Source: Alphaproteobacteria bacterium
GTDB taxonomy: Bacteria; Pseudomonadota; Alphaproteobacteria; Rhodospirillales; Rhodospirillaceae
Length of the DNA: 13,697 bases
Direction: 5' to 3'
Assembly (NCBI GenBank): GCA_003250275.1
Contig: QKGW01000467.1
Location: 1 to 13,697 of the forward strand
Shown here: positions 1 to 6,380 of the stretch, in pieces
How the letters are laid out: every line of letters starts with the position of its first letter
How positions within the stretch are numbered: the stretch's first letter is position 1
The notes under the pieces: generated by a model
What the model was told of the DNA's origin: nothing
Seen by the model: only the letters and a program-made list of their open reading frames with translations
Database searches by the model: none
Position numbers and translations under genes: made by a program

Positions 1-867
1 CGCCGCCTGCGGCAGCGTGCGTTCCGCCATCGTCTGCAATTCCATCCGCCGCACCTGCATTCCGGCGTCGGCGATCGGCACCAGGACCATGCCGTCCTCG
101 ACGTAGCGCAGCGACACGGAAAGCCGGCTGGTGAGCGAGATGCCGCCGCCGAACCGGCTGAAGTTTCGGAGCGCACCCATGTAGTTGCTGGTCAGCGCCG
201 GCTCCACCGGGATCGCCTCGGCGGCGGTCGAGATGTCGAAGAGCTGGCGGATCGTGGTTTCCTTGCCGGGGAGGGCGAGGGGGTGTGCGGCGATCTCGGC
301 GAGGCGCAGGCTCTTGCGGTGCGCGAGCGGGTGGTCGGCGCGCATCAGCGCGAGGATCGGCGCGGGCCACGAACGCTCGATCCGCAAGCCCTTGATCGGC
401 GCGAGGCTGAAGGTCAGGCCGAGGTCGGCGTCGCCGTCCGCGACCTGGCGGCTGACGTCGGCGGGGGAGGCGACCGAGAGGTGGAAGCGGATGCCGGAGT
501 AGGTGGCGCGGAACCCCGAGATCGCCGCGGGCAGCACGTCGATGCCGAAGCCCTCGGTGGTCGCCATCTTCACCACGCCGCTCTGCAACTGCGCGAGGCC
601 GCGGATTTCCGAGAGCACCCGTTCCGAATCGAGGCGGGATCGCCGCGCGTGGGCGGCGAGCAGTTCGCCCGCCGCGGAAAGATTCATGCCCCGCGCCCTG
701 CGCTCGAACAACGCCACCCCGATTTCGGCTTCGAGCTTGGAGATCTGGCGGCTGATCGCCGAGGGCGCGATGTTGAGGCGCTGCGACGCCTCGGCGATCG
801 ATCCCGCCCGCGCGACTTCGAGAAAATATTTGAGTGCGGCGCTTTGCACGGTTTCCGGCCTTCCCAT
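1..867 (-). CDS. LysR-type transcriptional regulator, C-terminus cut by window edge
   Basis: Reading the minus strand from the ATG at 867 gives 289 codons open to the window edge, so only the last 10-25 residues of a usual 300-310-residue LysR protein should be missing. The N-terminus is a LysR winged helix-turn-helix (about residues 8-67): ALKYFLEVARAGSIAEASQ, then NIAPSAISRQISKLEAEIG and LFERRARG. The rest (about 95 onward) is the periplasmic-binding-protein-like effector domain, including VKMATTEGFGIDVLP and GDADLGLTF. The Shine-Dalgarno is weak (GGA five bases before ATG), so the start is likely but not certain. It is divergent from the peptide-type ABC transporter/M20 operon, the classic arrangement for a LysR regulator of the neighbouring operon and of itself. 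The inducer is unknown; an imported peptide or its hydrolysis product is an inference. Confidence 0.93.
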   Translation of the reverse strand, partial: MGRPETVQSAALKYFLEVARAGSIAEASQRLNIAPSAISRQISKLEAEIGVALFERRARGMNLSAAGELLAAHARRSRLDSERVLSEIRGLAQLQSGVVKMATTEGFGIDVLPAAISGFRATYSGIRFHLSVASPADVSRQVADGDADLGLTFSLAPIKGLRIERSWPAPILALMRADHPLAHRKSLRLAEIAAHPLALPGKETTIRQLFDISTAAEAIPVEPALTSNYMGALRNFSRFGGGISLTSRLSVSLRYVEDGMVLVPIADAGMQVRRMELQTMAERTLPQAA

Positions 868-874
868 GTCCAAT

Positions 875-899
875 GATCGTTGCCGAAACGGCAATGATC
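875..899. promoter_or_regulatory. LysR-box-like dyad in the lysR leader
   Basis: GATCGTTGCCG (875-885), AAA, CGGCAATGATC (889-899) form an inverted repeat with one mismatch. The core TTGCCGAAACGGCAA (880-894) is a perfect 15-bp dyad containing the T-N11-A pattern known for LysR-family sites. It ends 8 bp before the LysR start codon. If the promoter proposed at 910-938 is used, the dyad is in the transcribed leader, where it could act as an autoregulatory operator or fold as an RNA hairpin near the weak ribosome-binding site. The binding role is inferred. Confidence 0.55.
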
Positions 900-909
900 G
901 GTTCGCAAC

Positions 910-938
910 ATTATGCTTGTGTGCAGTTCGGGGTTCAA
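910..938 (-). promoter_or_regulatory. Sigma70-like promoter for the left lysR gene
   Basis: On the minus strand, TTGAAC (complement of 933-938) and CATAAT (complement of 910-915) are separated by exactly 17 bp, matching 4/6 and 5/6 consensus bases. Transcription would start near 903, giving a leader of about 35 nt. I could not find an equally good plus-strand promoter for the ABC operon in this gap, which would fit an activator-dependent promoter. Confidence 0.5.
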
Positions 939-955
939 ACACCATTTGCACACAA
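917..955. promoter_or_regulatory. Perfect 9-bp inverted repeat, probable operator
   Basis: TTGTGTGCA (917-925) and TGCACACAA (947-955) are perfect reverse complements separated by 21 bp. Their centres are 30 bp apart, close to three helical turns, so both half-sites would face the same side of DNA. The left half-site lies in the -35/-10 spacer of the proposed lysR promoter and the right one about 75 bp before the binding-protein start codon. This fits a dimer or tetramer of a regulator controlling both directions. Protein binding is inferred. Confidence 0.5.
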
Positions 956-1028
956 ATGAGACAGCGTAGGTGCGTTGATTAAATCGTGGGCGGTCACCGT
1001 CCGATAACACTCAAGCAGGCAGGTCTTC

Positions 1029-2546
1029 ATGCTCAAATCCGTGCTTCTCGGTACCGCTCTCGCCCTTTGCCTCGCGCCCGGCGCGGCGATGGCGGGCAAG
1101 GCCAACGACACCCTCGTGTACGTGTCCGACAGCGATCTCGAAAACATCAGCCCGTACCACAACAACATGCGCGAGGGCGTGATCCTCATGCACCACGTGT
1201 GGGACGGCCTCGTCTCGCGCGACGTCAAGACCGGCAAGTACGTGCCGCTGCTCGCGACCTCGTGGAAGTGGATCGACCCGACCACCCTCGAATTCGCCCT
1301 GCGCAAGGACGTGAAGTTCCACAATGGCGACGCCTTCACCGCCGACGACGTGGTGTTCACCGTCAACTACGTGCTCACCCCCGAGGCCAAGGTGGTGGCG
1401 AAGCAGAACGTGATGTGGATGTCCGGCGCCGAAAAGGTCGACGACTACACCGTCCGCATCAAGCTCAAGGAGCCGTTCCCGGCGGCGATGGAATACCTCG
1501 CCGCGGCGGTGCCGATGTATCCGAAGGCGTACTTCGAGAAGGTCGGCATCGAGGGCTTCGCCAAGGCGCCGATCGGCACCGGCCCCTACAAGATCGTTTC
1601 CGCGACCTCCGGCCAGGGCGTGAAGATGGTCAAGTACGACGGCTACATGAAGAACAGCCCGAAGGGCACGCCGAAGATCGGCAAGCTCGAATTCAAGGTG
1701 ATCCCCGACGGCGAAAGCCGCGTCGCCGAGCTGATGACCGGCGGCGTCGACTGGATCTGGCGTCTGCCGTCGGATCAGGCCGATAGCCTGCGTTCGGTGC
1801 CGGACGTTTCGGTGCTCTCCTCCGAAACCATGCGCGTCGCCTTCCTCGTGTTCGAAATGCAGGGCGACGACCCGGCGATGAAGCCGCTCAAGGACGAGCG
1901 CGTGCGCAAGGCGATCTCGATGTCGATCGACCGCAAGGCGATGGTCGACAACCTCGTGCGCGGCGGCTCGCGCGTGATGAACGCGGCGTGTTTCGTCGAG
2001 CAGACCGGCTGCGTCCAGGACACCGTGGTCAAGTATTCCTACGACCCGGCCAAGGCCAAGGCGCTGCTCAAGGAAGCGGGCTACCCCAACGGCTTCGACA
2101 CCGAGATGTACGCCTACCGCGAGCGCGACTACGCGGAAGCGATGATCGGCTACCTCAAGGCGGTGGGGATCAACGCCAAGCTCAACTTCCTCAAGTATCC
2201 GGCGATGCGCAACGAGCTGCACGCTGGCCGCGCGGCGATCACGATGAACACCTGGGGCTCGTACTCGGTCAACGACGCCTCGGCGTTCACCGGCAATTTC
2301 TTCAAGGGTTCGGGCGACGACCGTTCGCGCGATCCGGAGGTCAAGGCGTGGCTCACCGAGGCGGATTCCACCGTCGACGAAGCCAAGCGCATGGAGCTTT
2401 ACGGCAAGGCGCTCAAGCGCATCTCGGAGAAGGCCTACGTGCTGCCGCTGTTCTCGTACTCGGCCAACTACGCCTTCACCAAGGACCTCAGCTTCACCGC
2501 TTACCCCGACGAGCTGCCGCGCTTCTACGCGGCGTCGTGGAAGTAA
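1029..2546 (+). CDS. ABC transporter substrate-binding protein, family 5 (peptide/nickel type)
   Basis: 505 residues, the usual size for SBP_bac_5 (DppA/OppA-like) proteins that capture oligopeptides, or sometimes nickel, glutathione or opines, in the periplasm for the membrane permeases. Residues 1-22 are a Sec signal peptide: MLK, a hydrophobic stretch, then a probable signal peptidase I site after AMA. The N-terminal domain shows family hallmarks: HVWDGLVSRD, GKYVPLLATSWKW, LRKDVKFHNGDAFTADDVVF and, later, PIGTGPYKIV. LKDERVRKAISMSIDR is the usual second-lobe signature. There is a Cys pair in CFVEQTGC. The ATG at 1029 is preceded by AGG (1021-1023). It is the first gene of the operon and is followed by a strong hairpin. 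The ligand cannot be read from sequence; the downstream peptidases favour a peptide-like substrate. Confidence 0.95.
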   Translation: MLKSVLLGTALALCLAPGAAMAGKANDTLVYVSDSDLENISPYHNNMREGVILMHHVWDGLVSRDVKTGKYVPLLATSWKWIDPTTLEFALRKDVKFHNGDAFTADDVVFTVNYVLTPEAKVVAKQNVMWMSGAEKVDDYTVRIKLKEPFPAAMEYLAAAVPMYPKAYFEKVGIEGFAKAPIGTGPYKIVSATSGQGVKMVKYDGYMKNSPKGTPKIGKLEFKVIPDGESRVAELMTGGVDWIWRLPSDQADSLRSVPDVSVLSSETMRVAFLVFEMQGDDPAMKPLKDERVRKAISMSIDRKAMVDNLVRGGSRVMNAACFVEQTGCVQDTVVKYSYDPAKAKALLKEAGYPNGFDTEMYAYRERDYAEAMIGYLKAVGINAKLNFLKYPAMRNELHAGRAAITMNTWGSYSVNDASAFTGNFFKGSGDDRSRDPEVKAWLTEADSTVDEAKRMELYGKALKRISEKAYVLPLFSYSANYAFTKDLSFTAYPDELPRFYAASWK

Positions 2547-2558
2547 GGTTTGCGTCGC

Positions 2559-2584
2559 GCCGCCCCGGTTGAAGCCGGGGCGGC
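2559..2584 (+). terminator. Intercistronic hairpin between binding-protein and permease genes
   Basis: GCCGCCCCGG (2559-2568), loop TTGAAG, CCGGGGCGGC (2575-2584) is a perfect 10-bp GC-rich stem 12 bp after the stop codon. It has no T-run and the next gene starts about 20 bp later, so a complete intrinsic terminator is unlikely. In other binding-protein transporter operons such hairpins protect the upstream mRNA segment from 3' decay or attenuate readthrough, giving excess binding protein over membrane subunits. I infer the same here. Confidence 0.65.
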
Positions 2585-2605
2585 GGCCTCGCCGGAGTTT
2601 CATTG

Positions 2606-3523
2606 ATGTTGCAGTTCGCCCTGAGACGGATCGCCATCGCGCTTTGCGTCGCGTTCACCGTGGCGGTGTTCAGCTTCTTCCTGCTGCACCTCTCCGGTGA
2701 CCTCGCGGTCTCGATCGCCGGTCCCGAATCCTCCGCCGAGCAGGTGGAGATGATCCGCGTCGAGTATGGCCTCGACAAGCCGATCACCACCCAGTTCGTC
2801 GAGTGGCTGTGGAAGGCGATGCACTTCGACTTCGGCCGGTCGTTCTATTTCCAGGATCAGGTGACGACGCTGATCGGCGGACGCCTCGGCGTGACGATGA
2901 CCCTGGGCGGCCTCGCCCTCGGCTTCGCGCTGCTGATCGCGATCCCCCTCGGCGTGATCGCCGCGATCAAGCGCGACACCTGGGTCGACCGCGTCGCGCT
3001 GACGATCTCGGTGTTCGGGCAGGCGATGCCGAGCTTCTGGTTCGGCCTGACCCTGGTGCTGATCTTCGCGGTCAACCTGCGCTGGCTGCCCGCCTCGGGC
3101 ACCGGCACGTGGAAGCACTTCATCATGCCGGTGATCGCGCTCGGCACCTACGCGATGCCCGCGATCATGCGCCTCACCCGTAACGGTATGCTCGACGTGC
3201 TCGCCTCCGACTACATCCGCACCGCGCGCGCCAAGGGCCTGCATCCCGCCACGGTGATGTTCAAGCACGCGCTCAGAAACGCGGTGATCCCGGTGGTCGG
3301 GCTCGCGGCGGTGCAGCTCGGCTTCATGCTCGGCGGTTCGATCGTGATCGAGACGGTGTTCTCGCTGCACGGCCTCGGCCACCTCGCGTGGGAGGCGATC
3401 TCGCGCAACGACTATCCGGTGGTGCAGGCGGTCGTCCTGCTGCTCTCGGTGGTCTACATTTTCGTCACCCTGGTCGCGGATCTGCTCAACGCCGCGCTCG
3501 ACCCGCGTATGCGCGCCAACTGA
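2606..3523 (+). CDS. ABC transporter permease, DppB/OppB type
   Basis: 305-residue inner-membrane permease of the BPD_transp_1 superfamily, DppB subfamily. It forms the translocation channel with the second permease. There are six likely transmembrane segments: about 8-28, 97-120, 130-157, 172-190, 227-250 and 275-295. The cytoplasmic EAA loop that docks on the ATPase is at about 202-229 (DYIRTARAKG through ALRNAVIPV). The family motif YGLDKPITTQF sits in the first periplasmic region, followed by FDFGRSF. A TTG (2603) lies directly before the ATG at 2606. I chose the ATG because GGAG (2593-2596) is 9 bp away, but the TTG start, one residue longer, is possible. It lies 12 bp upstream of the second permease gene. 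Confidence 0.93.
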   Translation: MLQFALRRIAIALCVAFTVAVFSFFLLHLSGDLAVSIAGPESSAEQVEMIRVEYGLDKPITTQFVEWLWKAMHFDFGRSFYFQDQVTTLIGGRLGVTMTLGGLALGFALLIAIPLGVIAAIKRDTWVDRVALTISVFGQAMPSFWFGLTLVLIFAVNLRWLPASGTGTWKHFIMPVIALGTYAMPAIMRLTRNGMLDVLASDYIRTARAKGLHPATVMFKHALRNAVIPVVGLAAVQLGFMLGGSIVIETVFSLHGLGHLAWEAISRNDYPVVQAVVLLLSVVYIFVTLVADLLNAALDPRMRAN

Positions 3524-3535
3524 GGAGAGCAGAGC

Positions 3536-4438
3536 ATGTCAGAAACCACGACCGACGCGCTCACCGAGGCCCTGCCCAAGGTTTCGCCCGTCGCCCGCAT
3601 GGCGCGCCGCGCGCTCGGGCACCACGGCTTCATGATCGGCGCCACGGTGCTCGGCCTGATCGTCCTGATGGCGATCTTCGCGCCGCTGATCGCGCCGCAC
3701 GATCCCTACGCCCAGGACGTCTCGCGCCGCCTGATCCCGCCGGTGTGGGACGCCAAGGGCAGCTGGGAGCATGTCTTCGGCACCGACAAGCTCGGCCGCG
3801 ACTACCTCTCGCGCCTGATCTACGGTGCGCGCATCTCGCTCCTCATCGGCGCGCTCGCGGCGCTGATCTCGGGCGTCATCGGCACCGCTTTGGGCGTTGC
3901 CGCCGGGTACTTCGGCGGCAAGGTCGACGCCGCGATCAGCTACCTCATCACCACCCGGCTGTCGATGCCGGTGGTGCTGGTGGCGCTCGCCGTCGCCGCC
4001 CTCGTCGGCGGTTCGTTGAAGATCGTCATCCTCGTGCTCGGCTTCCTGCTGTGGGACCGTTTCGCCGTCGTCACCCGCGTCGCGACCCAGCAGATCCGCC
4101 ATGCCGAATACATCTCCGCGGCGCGCTGCATCGGCTGTTCGGTCTGGCGCATCGTGCTCTCGGAGATCCTGCCCAACATCCTCAACGCGCTGATCGTCGT
4201 CGCCACCCTCGAAATGGCGCACGCGATCCTGCTCGAAGCGACGCTCTCCTTCCTCGGTCTCGGCGTGCCGCCGCCCGAGCCGTCGTGGGGGCTGATGATC
4301 GCCGAGGGTAAATCGTACATGTTCTTCAAGCCCTGGGTGATCGTGATCCCCGGTATCGCGCTCCTGGTGCTGGTGCTGGCGATCAATCTCCTCGGCGACG
4401 GTGTGCGCGACGTGACTGCGCCGGAGAATCGCAATTGA
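3536..4438 (+). CDS. ABC transporter permease, DppC/OppC type
   Basis: 300-residue second permease subunit. It has an OppC-type N-terminal region (about 20-75: cytoplasmic tail, first membrane helix about 32-53, then APHDPYAQD) and the subfamily motif FGTDKLGRDYLSRLIYGAR (81-99). The core is BPD_transp_1. The EAA loop is about residues 191-215 (EYISAARCIG through SEILPN), followed by the conserved ATLSFLGLGVPPPEPSWG stretch. A good AGGAG (3523-3527) precedes the ATG, overlapping the previous stop region. Its TGA (4436-4438) overlaps the TTG start of the next gene, so translation of the first ATPase is probably coupled to this gene. Confidence 0.94.
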   Translation: MSETTTDALTEALPKVSPVARMARRALGHHGFMIGATVLGLIVLMAIFAPLIAPHDPYAQDVSRRLIPPVWDAKGSWEHVFGTDKLGRDYLSRLIYGARISLLIGALAALISGVIGTALGVAAGYFGGKVDAAISYLITTRLSMPVVLVALAVAALVGGSLKIVILVLGFLLWDRFAVVTRVATQQIRHAEYISAARCIGCSVWRIVLSEILPNILNALIVVATLEMAHAILLEATLSFLGLGVPPPEPSWGLMIAEGKSYMFFKPWVIVIPGIALLVLVLAINLLGDGVRDVTAPENRN

Positions 4439-5415
4439 CCGAAGCTCCCCTGCTGACCGTCGACAACCTCACCGTCGACATCCCCCTGGGCGGCCGTACC
4501 CTGCACGCGGTGCGCGGCGTCTCCTTCGACATCCGCCGCGGCGAGACCCTGTGCATCGTCGGCGAGAGCGGGTCGGGCAAGTCGCTCACCTCGCTCGCGG
4601 TGATGAACCTGCTGCCCGGCCGCCTCAAGCGCAGCGCGGCGCGGCTCGACTTCGACGGCGTCGACCTCACCTCGGTGTCCGAGCGCAAAATGAGCGATCT
4701 GCGCGGCGACCGCATGGCGATGATCTTCCAGGAGCCGATGACCTCGCTCAATCCGGCGTACACCATCGGCAACCAGCTCGCCGAGCCGCTGATCCGCCAC
4801 CGCAAGGTGTCGCGCGCCGAGGCCGAGGCGCGTGCCGTGCACCTGCTCGAACGCGTCGGCATTTCCGCCGCGGCGAAGCGGATGACGCAGTATCCGCACC
4901 AGCTTTCGGGCGGCCTGCGGCAGCGCGTGATGATCGCGATGGCGCTGATGTGCGATCCCGATCTGCTCATCGCCGACGAGCCGACGACCGCGCTCGACGT
5001 CACCATCCAGGCGCAGATCCTGCTGCTCCTCAAGGAGATCCAGAAGGAGTTCAACATCGCCGTGCTGCTGATCACCCACGATCTCGGTGTGGTCGCGCGC
5101 ATCGCCGACCGGGTGGCGGTGATGTACGCCGGCGAACTCGTCGAGAGCGGCCCGGTCGGGCCGATCTTCGCCGACCCCGCGCACCCTTACACCCGCGGCC
5201 TGCTCGCCTGCATCCCGCAGCCGGGCAAGACCGCTCCCGGCGAGCCGCTGGGGTCGATCCCCGGCCTGGTGCCGAGTTTGACCGGACGGGTCGAGGGGTG
5301 CGTATTCCGGAATCGCTGTCCGCTCGCCGAGGCGCGTTGCGCCGGAGAGGTGGCGGTGGCGGCGCTGCCCGATGGCCGGGCGGTACGTTGCATTCACGCG
5401 GAGGGCGCGCGATGA
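4435..5415 (+). CDS. Peptide-type ABC transporter ATPase, DppD/OppD type (TTG start)
   Basis: 326-residue nucleotide-binding subunit. Walker A GESGSGKS is at 43-50, Q-loop Q99 (IFQEPMTSLNP), signature LSGGLRQR at 157-164, Walker B LLIADEPT at 177-184 and H-loop H215. The C-terminal oligopeptide-transporter extension (about 230-326) carries HPYTRGLL and four cysteines at 289, 295, 302 and 319. In a characterised mycobacterial DppD the corresponding cysteines bind a [4Fe-4S] cluster; cluster binding here is inferred. The start is a TTG overlapping the upstream TGA as TTGA, with GGAG at 4423-4426. No in-frame ATG exists before the conserved N-terminus MTEAPLLTVDNLTVDI, which supports it. It pairs with the next gene to make the heterodimeric motor. 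Confidence 0.94.
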   Translation: MTEAPLLTVDNLTVDIPLGGRTLHAVRGVSFDIRRGETLCIVGESGSGKSLTSLAVMNLLPGRLKRSAARLDFDGVDLTSVSERKMSDLRGDRMAMIFQEPMTSLNPAYTIGNQLAEPLIRHRKVSRAEAEARAVHLLERVGISAAAKRMTQYPHQLSGGLRQRVMIAMALMCDPDLLIADEPTTALDVTIQAQILLLLKEIQKEFNIAVLLITHDLGVVARIADRVAVMYAGELVESGPVGPIFADPAHPYTRGLLACIPQPGKTAPGEPLGSIPGLVPSLTGRVEGCVFRNRCPLAEARCAGEVAVAALPDGRAVRCIHAEGAR

Positions 5416-6380
5416 GCGTACCAATTCTCGAACTCGACGGCATCGCCAAGACCTATTCGGTGCGCCAGGGGATGTTCTCGCCGAAGCTGCCGCTCAAGGC
5501 GGTGGACGGGGTTTCGCTCAAGGTCGGGCGCGGCGAGACCGTCGGCCTCGTCGGCGAAAGCGGCTGCGGCAAGTCGACCCTGGCGAAGCTGCTCCTCGGC
5601 CTCGAAACCCCGACCGCCGGACGCATCCTCGTCGACGGTGTGGCGGTCGAGGGCGGCGGCTGGCGCAAGGAGCTTTCGCGCCGCATCCAGCCGATCTTCC
5701 AGGACCCGTATTCCTCGCTCAACCCGCGAAAGACGGTGCGGCAGATCGTCGCGATGCCGCTCGAAGTCCACGGCGTCGCCACCAAGCCCGAGCGCGACAA
5801 GATGGTCGAGGAGATCCTCGACGTCGTCGGCCTGCCGCGCCGCGCCGCCGACAGCACCCCCAACCAGATGTCGGGCGGCCAGCGCCAGCGCGTCGCGATC
5901 GCGCGTGCCCTGGTGATGCGCCCCGAAGTGGTGATCTGCGACGAGCCGACCTCGGCGCTCGACGTCTCGGTGCAGGCGCAGATCCTCAACCTGCTGCTCG
6001 AACTCCGGCGCGAGTTCGGCCTCACCTATCTCTTCATCAGCCACAACCTCGCGGTGGTCGAGCATCTCGCCGACCGGGTCGCGGTGATGTACCTCGGCCG
6101 TATCGTCGAGGATCGTCCCGCCGCCGAGCTGTTTCAGGGGCCTGCCCACCCCTATACCCGCGCGCTGCTCGATTCCGTGCTCACCCCCGAGCCCGGCCTC
6201 GGCATTCCCGACACCCAGTTGGGCGCGGTCTTCCCCAACCCGATCGCGCCGCCGCCCGGCTGCGCCTTCCACCCCCGTTGCGCGCGCGCCGGAGACTTGT
6301 GCCGCACCACGCCGCCGCCGTTCGACGCGGAACGCCGCGTCGCGTGTCATTTCCCCCTGGAAAGGAGTTCTGTCCGATGA
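5412..6380 (+). CDS. Peptide-type ABC transporter ATPase, DppF/OppF type
   Basis: 322-residue second ATPase. Walker A GESGCGKST is at 48-56, Q-loop Q97 (IFQDPYSSLNPRKTV), signature MSGGQRQR at 153-160, Walker B VVICDEPT at 173-180 and H-loop H211. RKTV after the Q-loop and a degenerate-free nucleotide site are usual for DppF/OppF. The C-terminal extension has HPYTRALL and cysteines at 284, 290, 297 and 312 with nearly the same spacing as in the partner ATPase. The ATG at 5412 overlaps the previous TGA (ATGA) and follows a GGAGG-rich site near 5400. The same frame is open well upstream, inside the previous gene, but family length and the overlap support this start. Its stop overlaps the first peptidase start. 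Confidence 0.94.
   Translation: MSVPILELDGIAKTYSVRQGMFSPKLPLKAVDGVSLKVGRGETVGLVGESGCGKSTLAKLLLGLETPTAGRILVDGVAVEGGGWRKELSRRIQPIFQDPYSSLNPRKTVRQIVAMPLEVHGVATKPERDKMVEEILDVVGLPRRAADSTPNQMSGGQRQRVAIARALVMRPEVVICDEPTSALDVSVQAQILNLLLELRREFGLTYLFISHNLAVVEHLADRVAVMYLGRIVEDRPAAELFQGPAHPYTRALLDSVLTPEPGLGIPDTQLGAVFPNPIAPPPGCAFHPRCARAGDLCRTTPPPFDAERRVACHFPLERSSVR

Noticed and set aside
945..984. Sigma70 or sigma54 promoter for the transporter operon (TTGCAC at 946, TTAAAT at 979)
   Set aside because: The boxes do not pair at a usable spacing, and no GG-N10-GC pattern fits sigma54, so I did not list it.
1029..1094. Possible lipoprotein box in the binding-protein signal peptide (LALC)
   Set aside because: The residue before Cys is Leu rather than Gly, Ala or Ser, and an AMA signal peptidase I site follows.
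1011..2603. A 530-codon open frame on the minus strand opposite the binding-protein gene
   Set aside because: The product is His/Arg/Val-rich with no family motif, and it is the antisense of a clear family 5 binding protein. High GC keeps antisense frames open.
4551..5411. Upstream in-frame extension of the second ATPase into the first ATPase gene
   Set aside because: Arg-rich shadow of the first ATPase; the ATGA overlap at 5412 is the natural start.
3940..5424. A 494-codon minus-strand open frame across the second permease and first ATPase
   Set aside because: It lies opposite two genes with complete motif sets, and its translation shows no recognisable domain.
5372..6376. Upstream in-frame extension of the first M20 peptidase across the second ATPase, as if a fusion
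   Set aside because: The extra residues are Arg-rich out-of-frame translation of the ATPase; the ATG at 6377 with AAAGGAG gives a normal M20 length.
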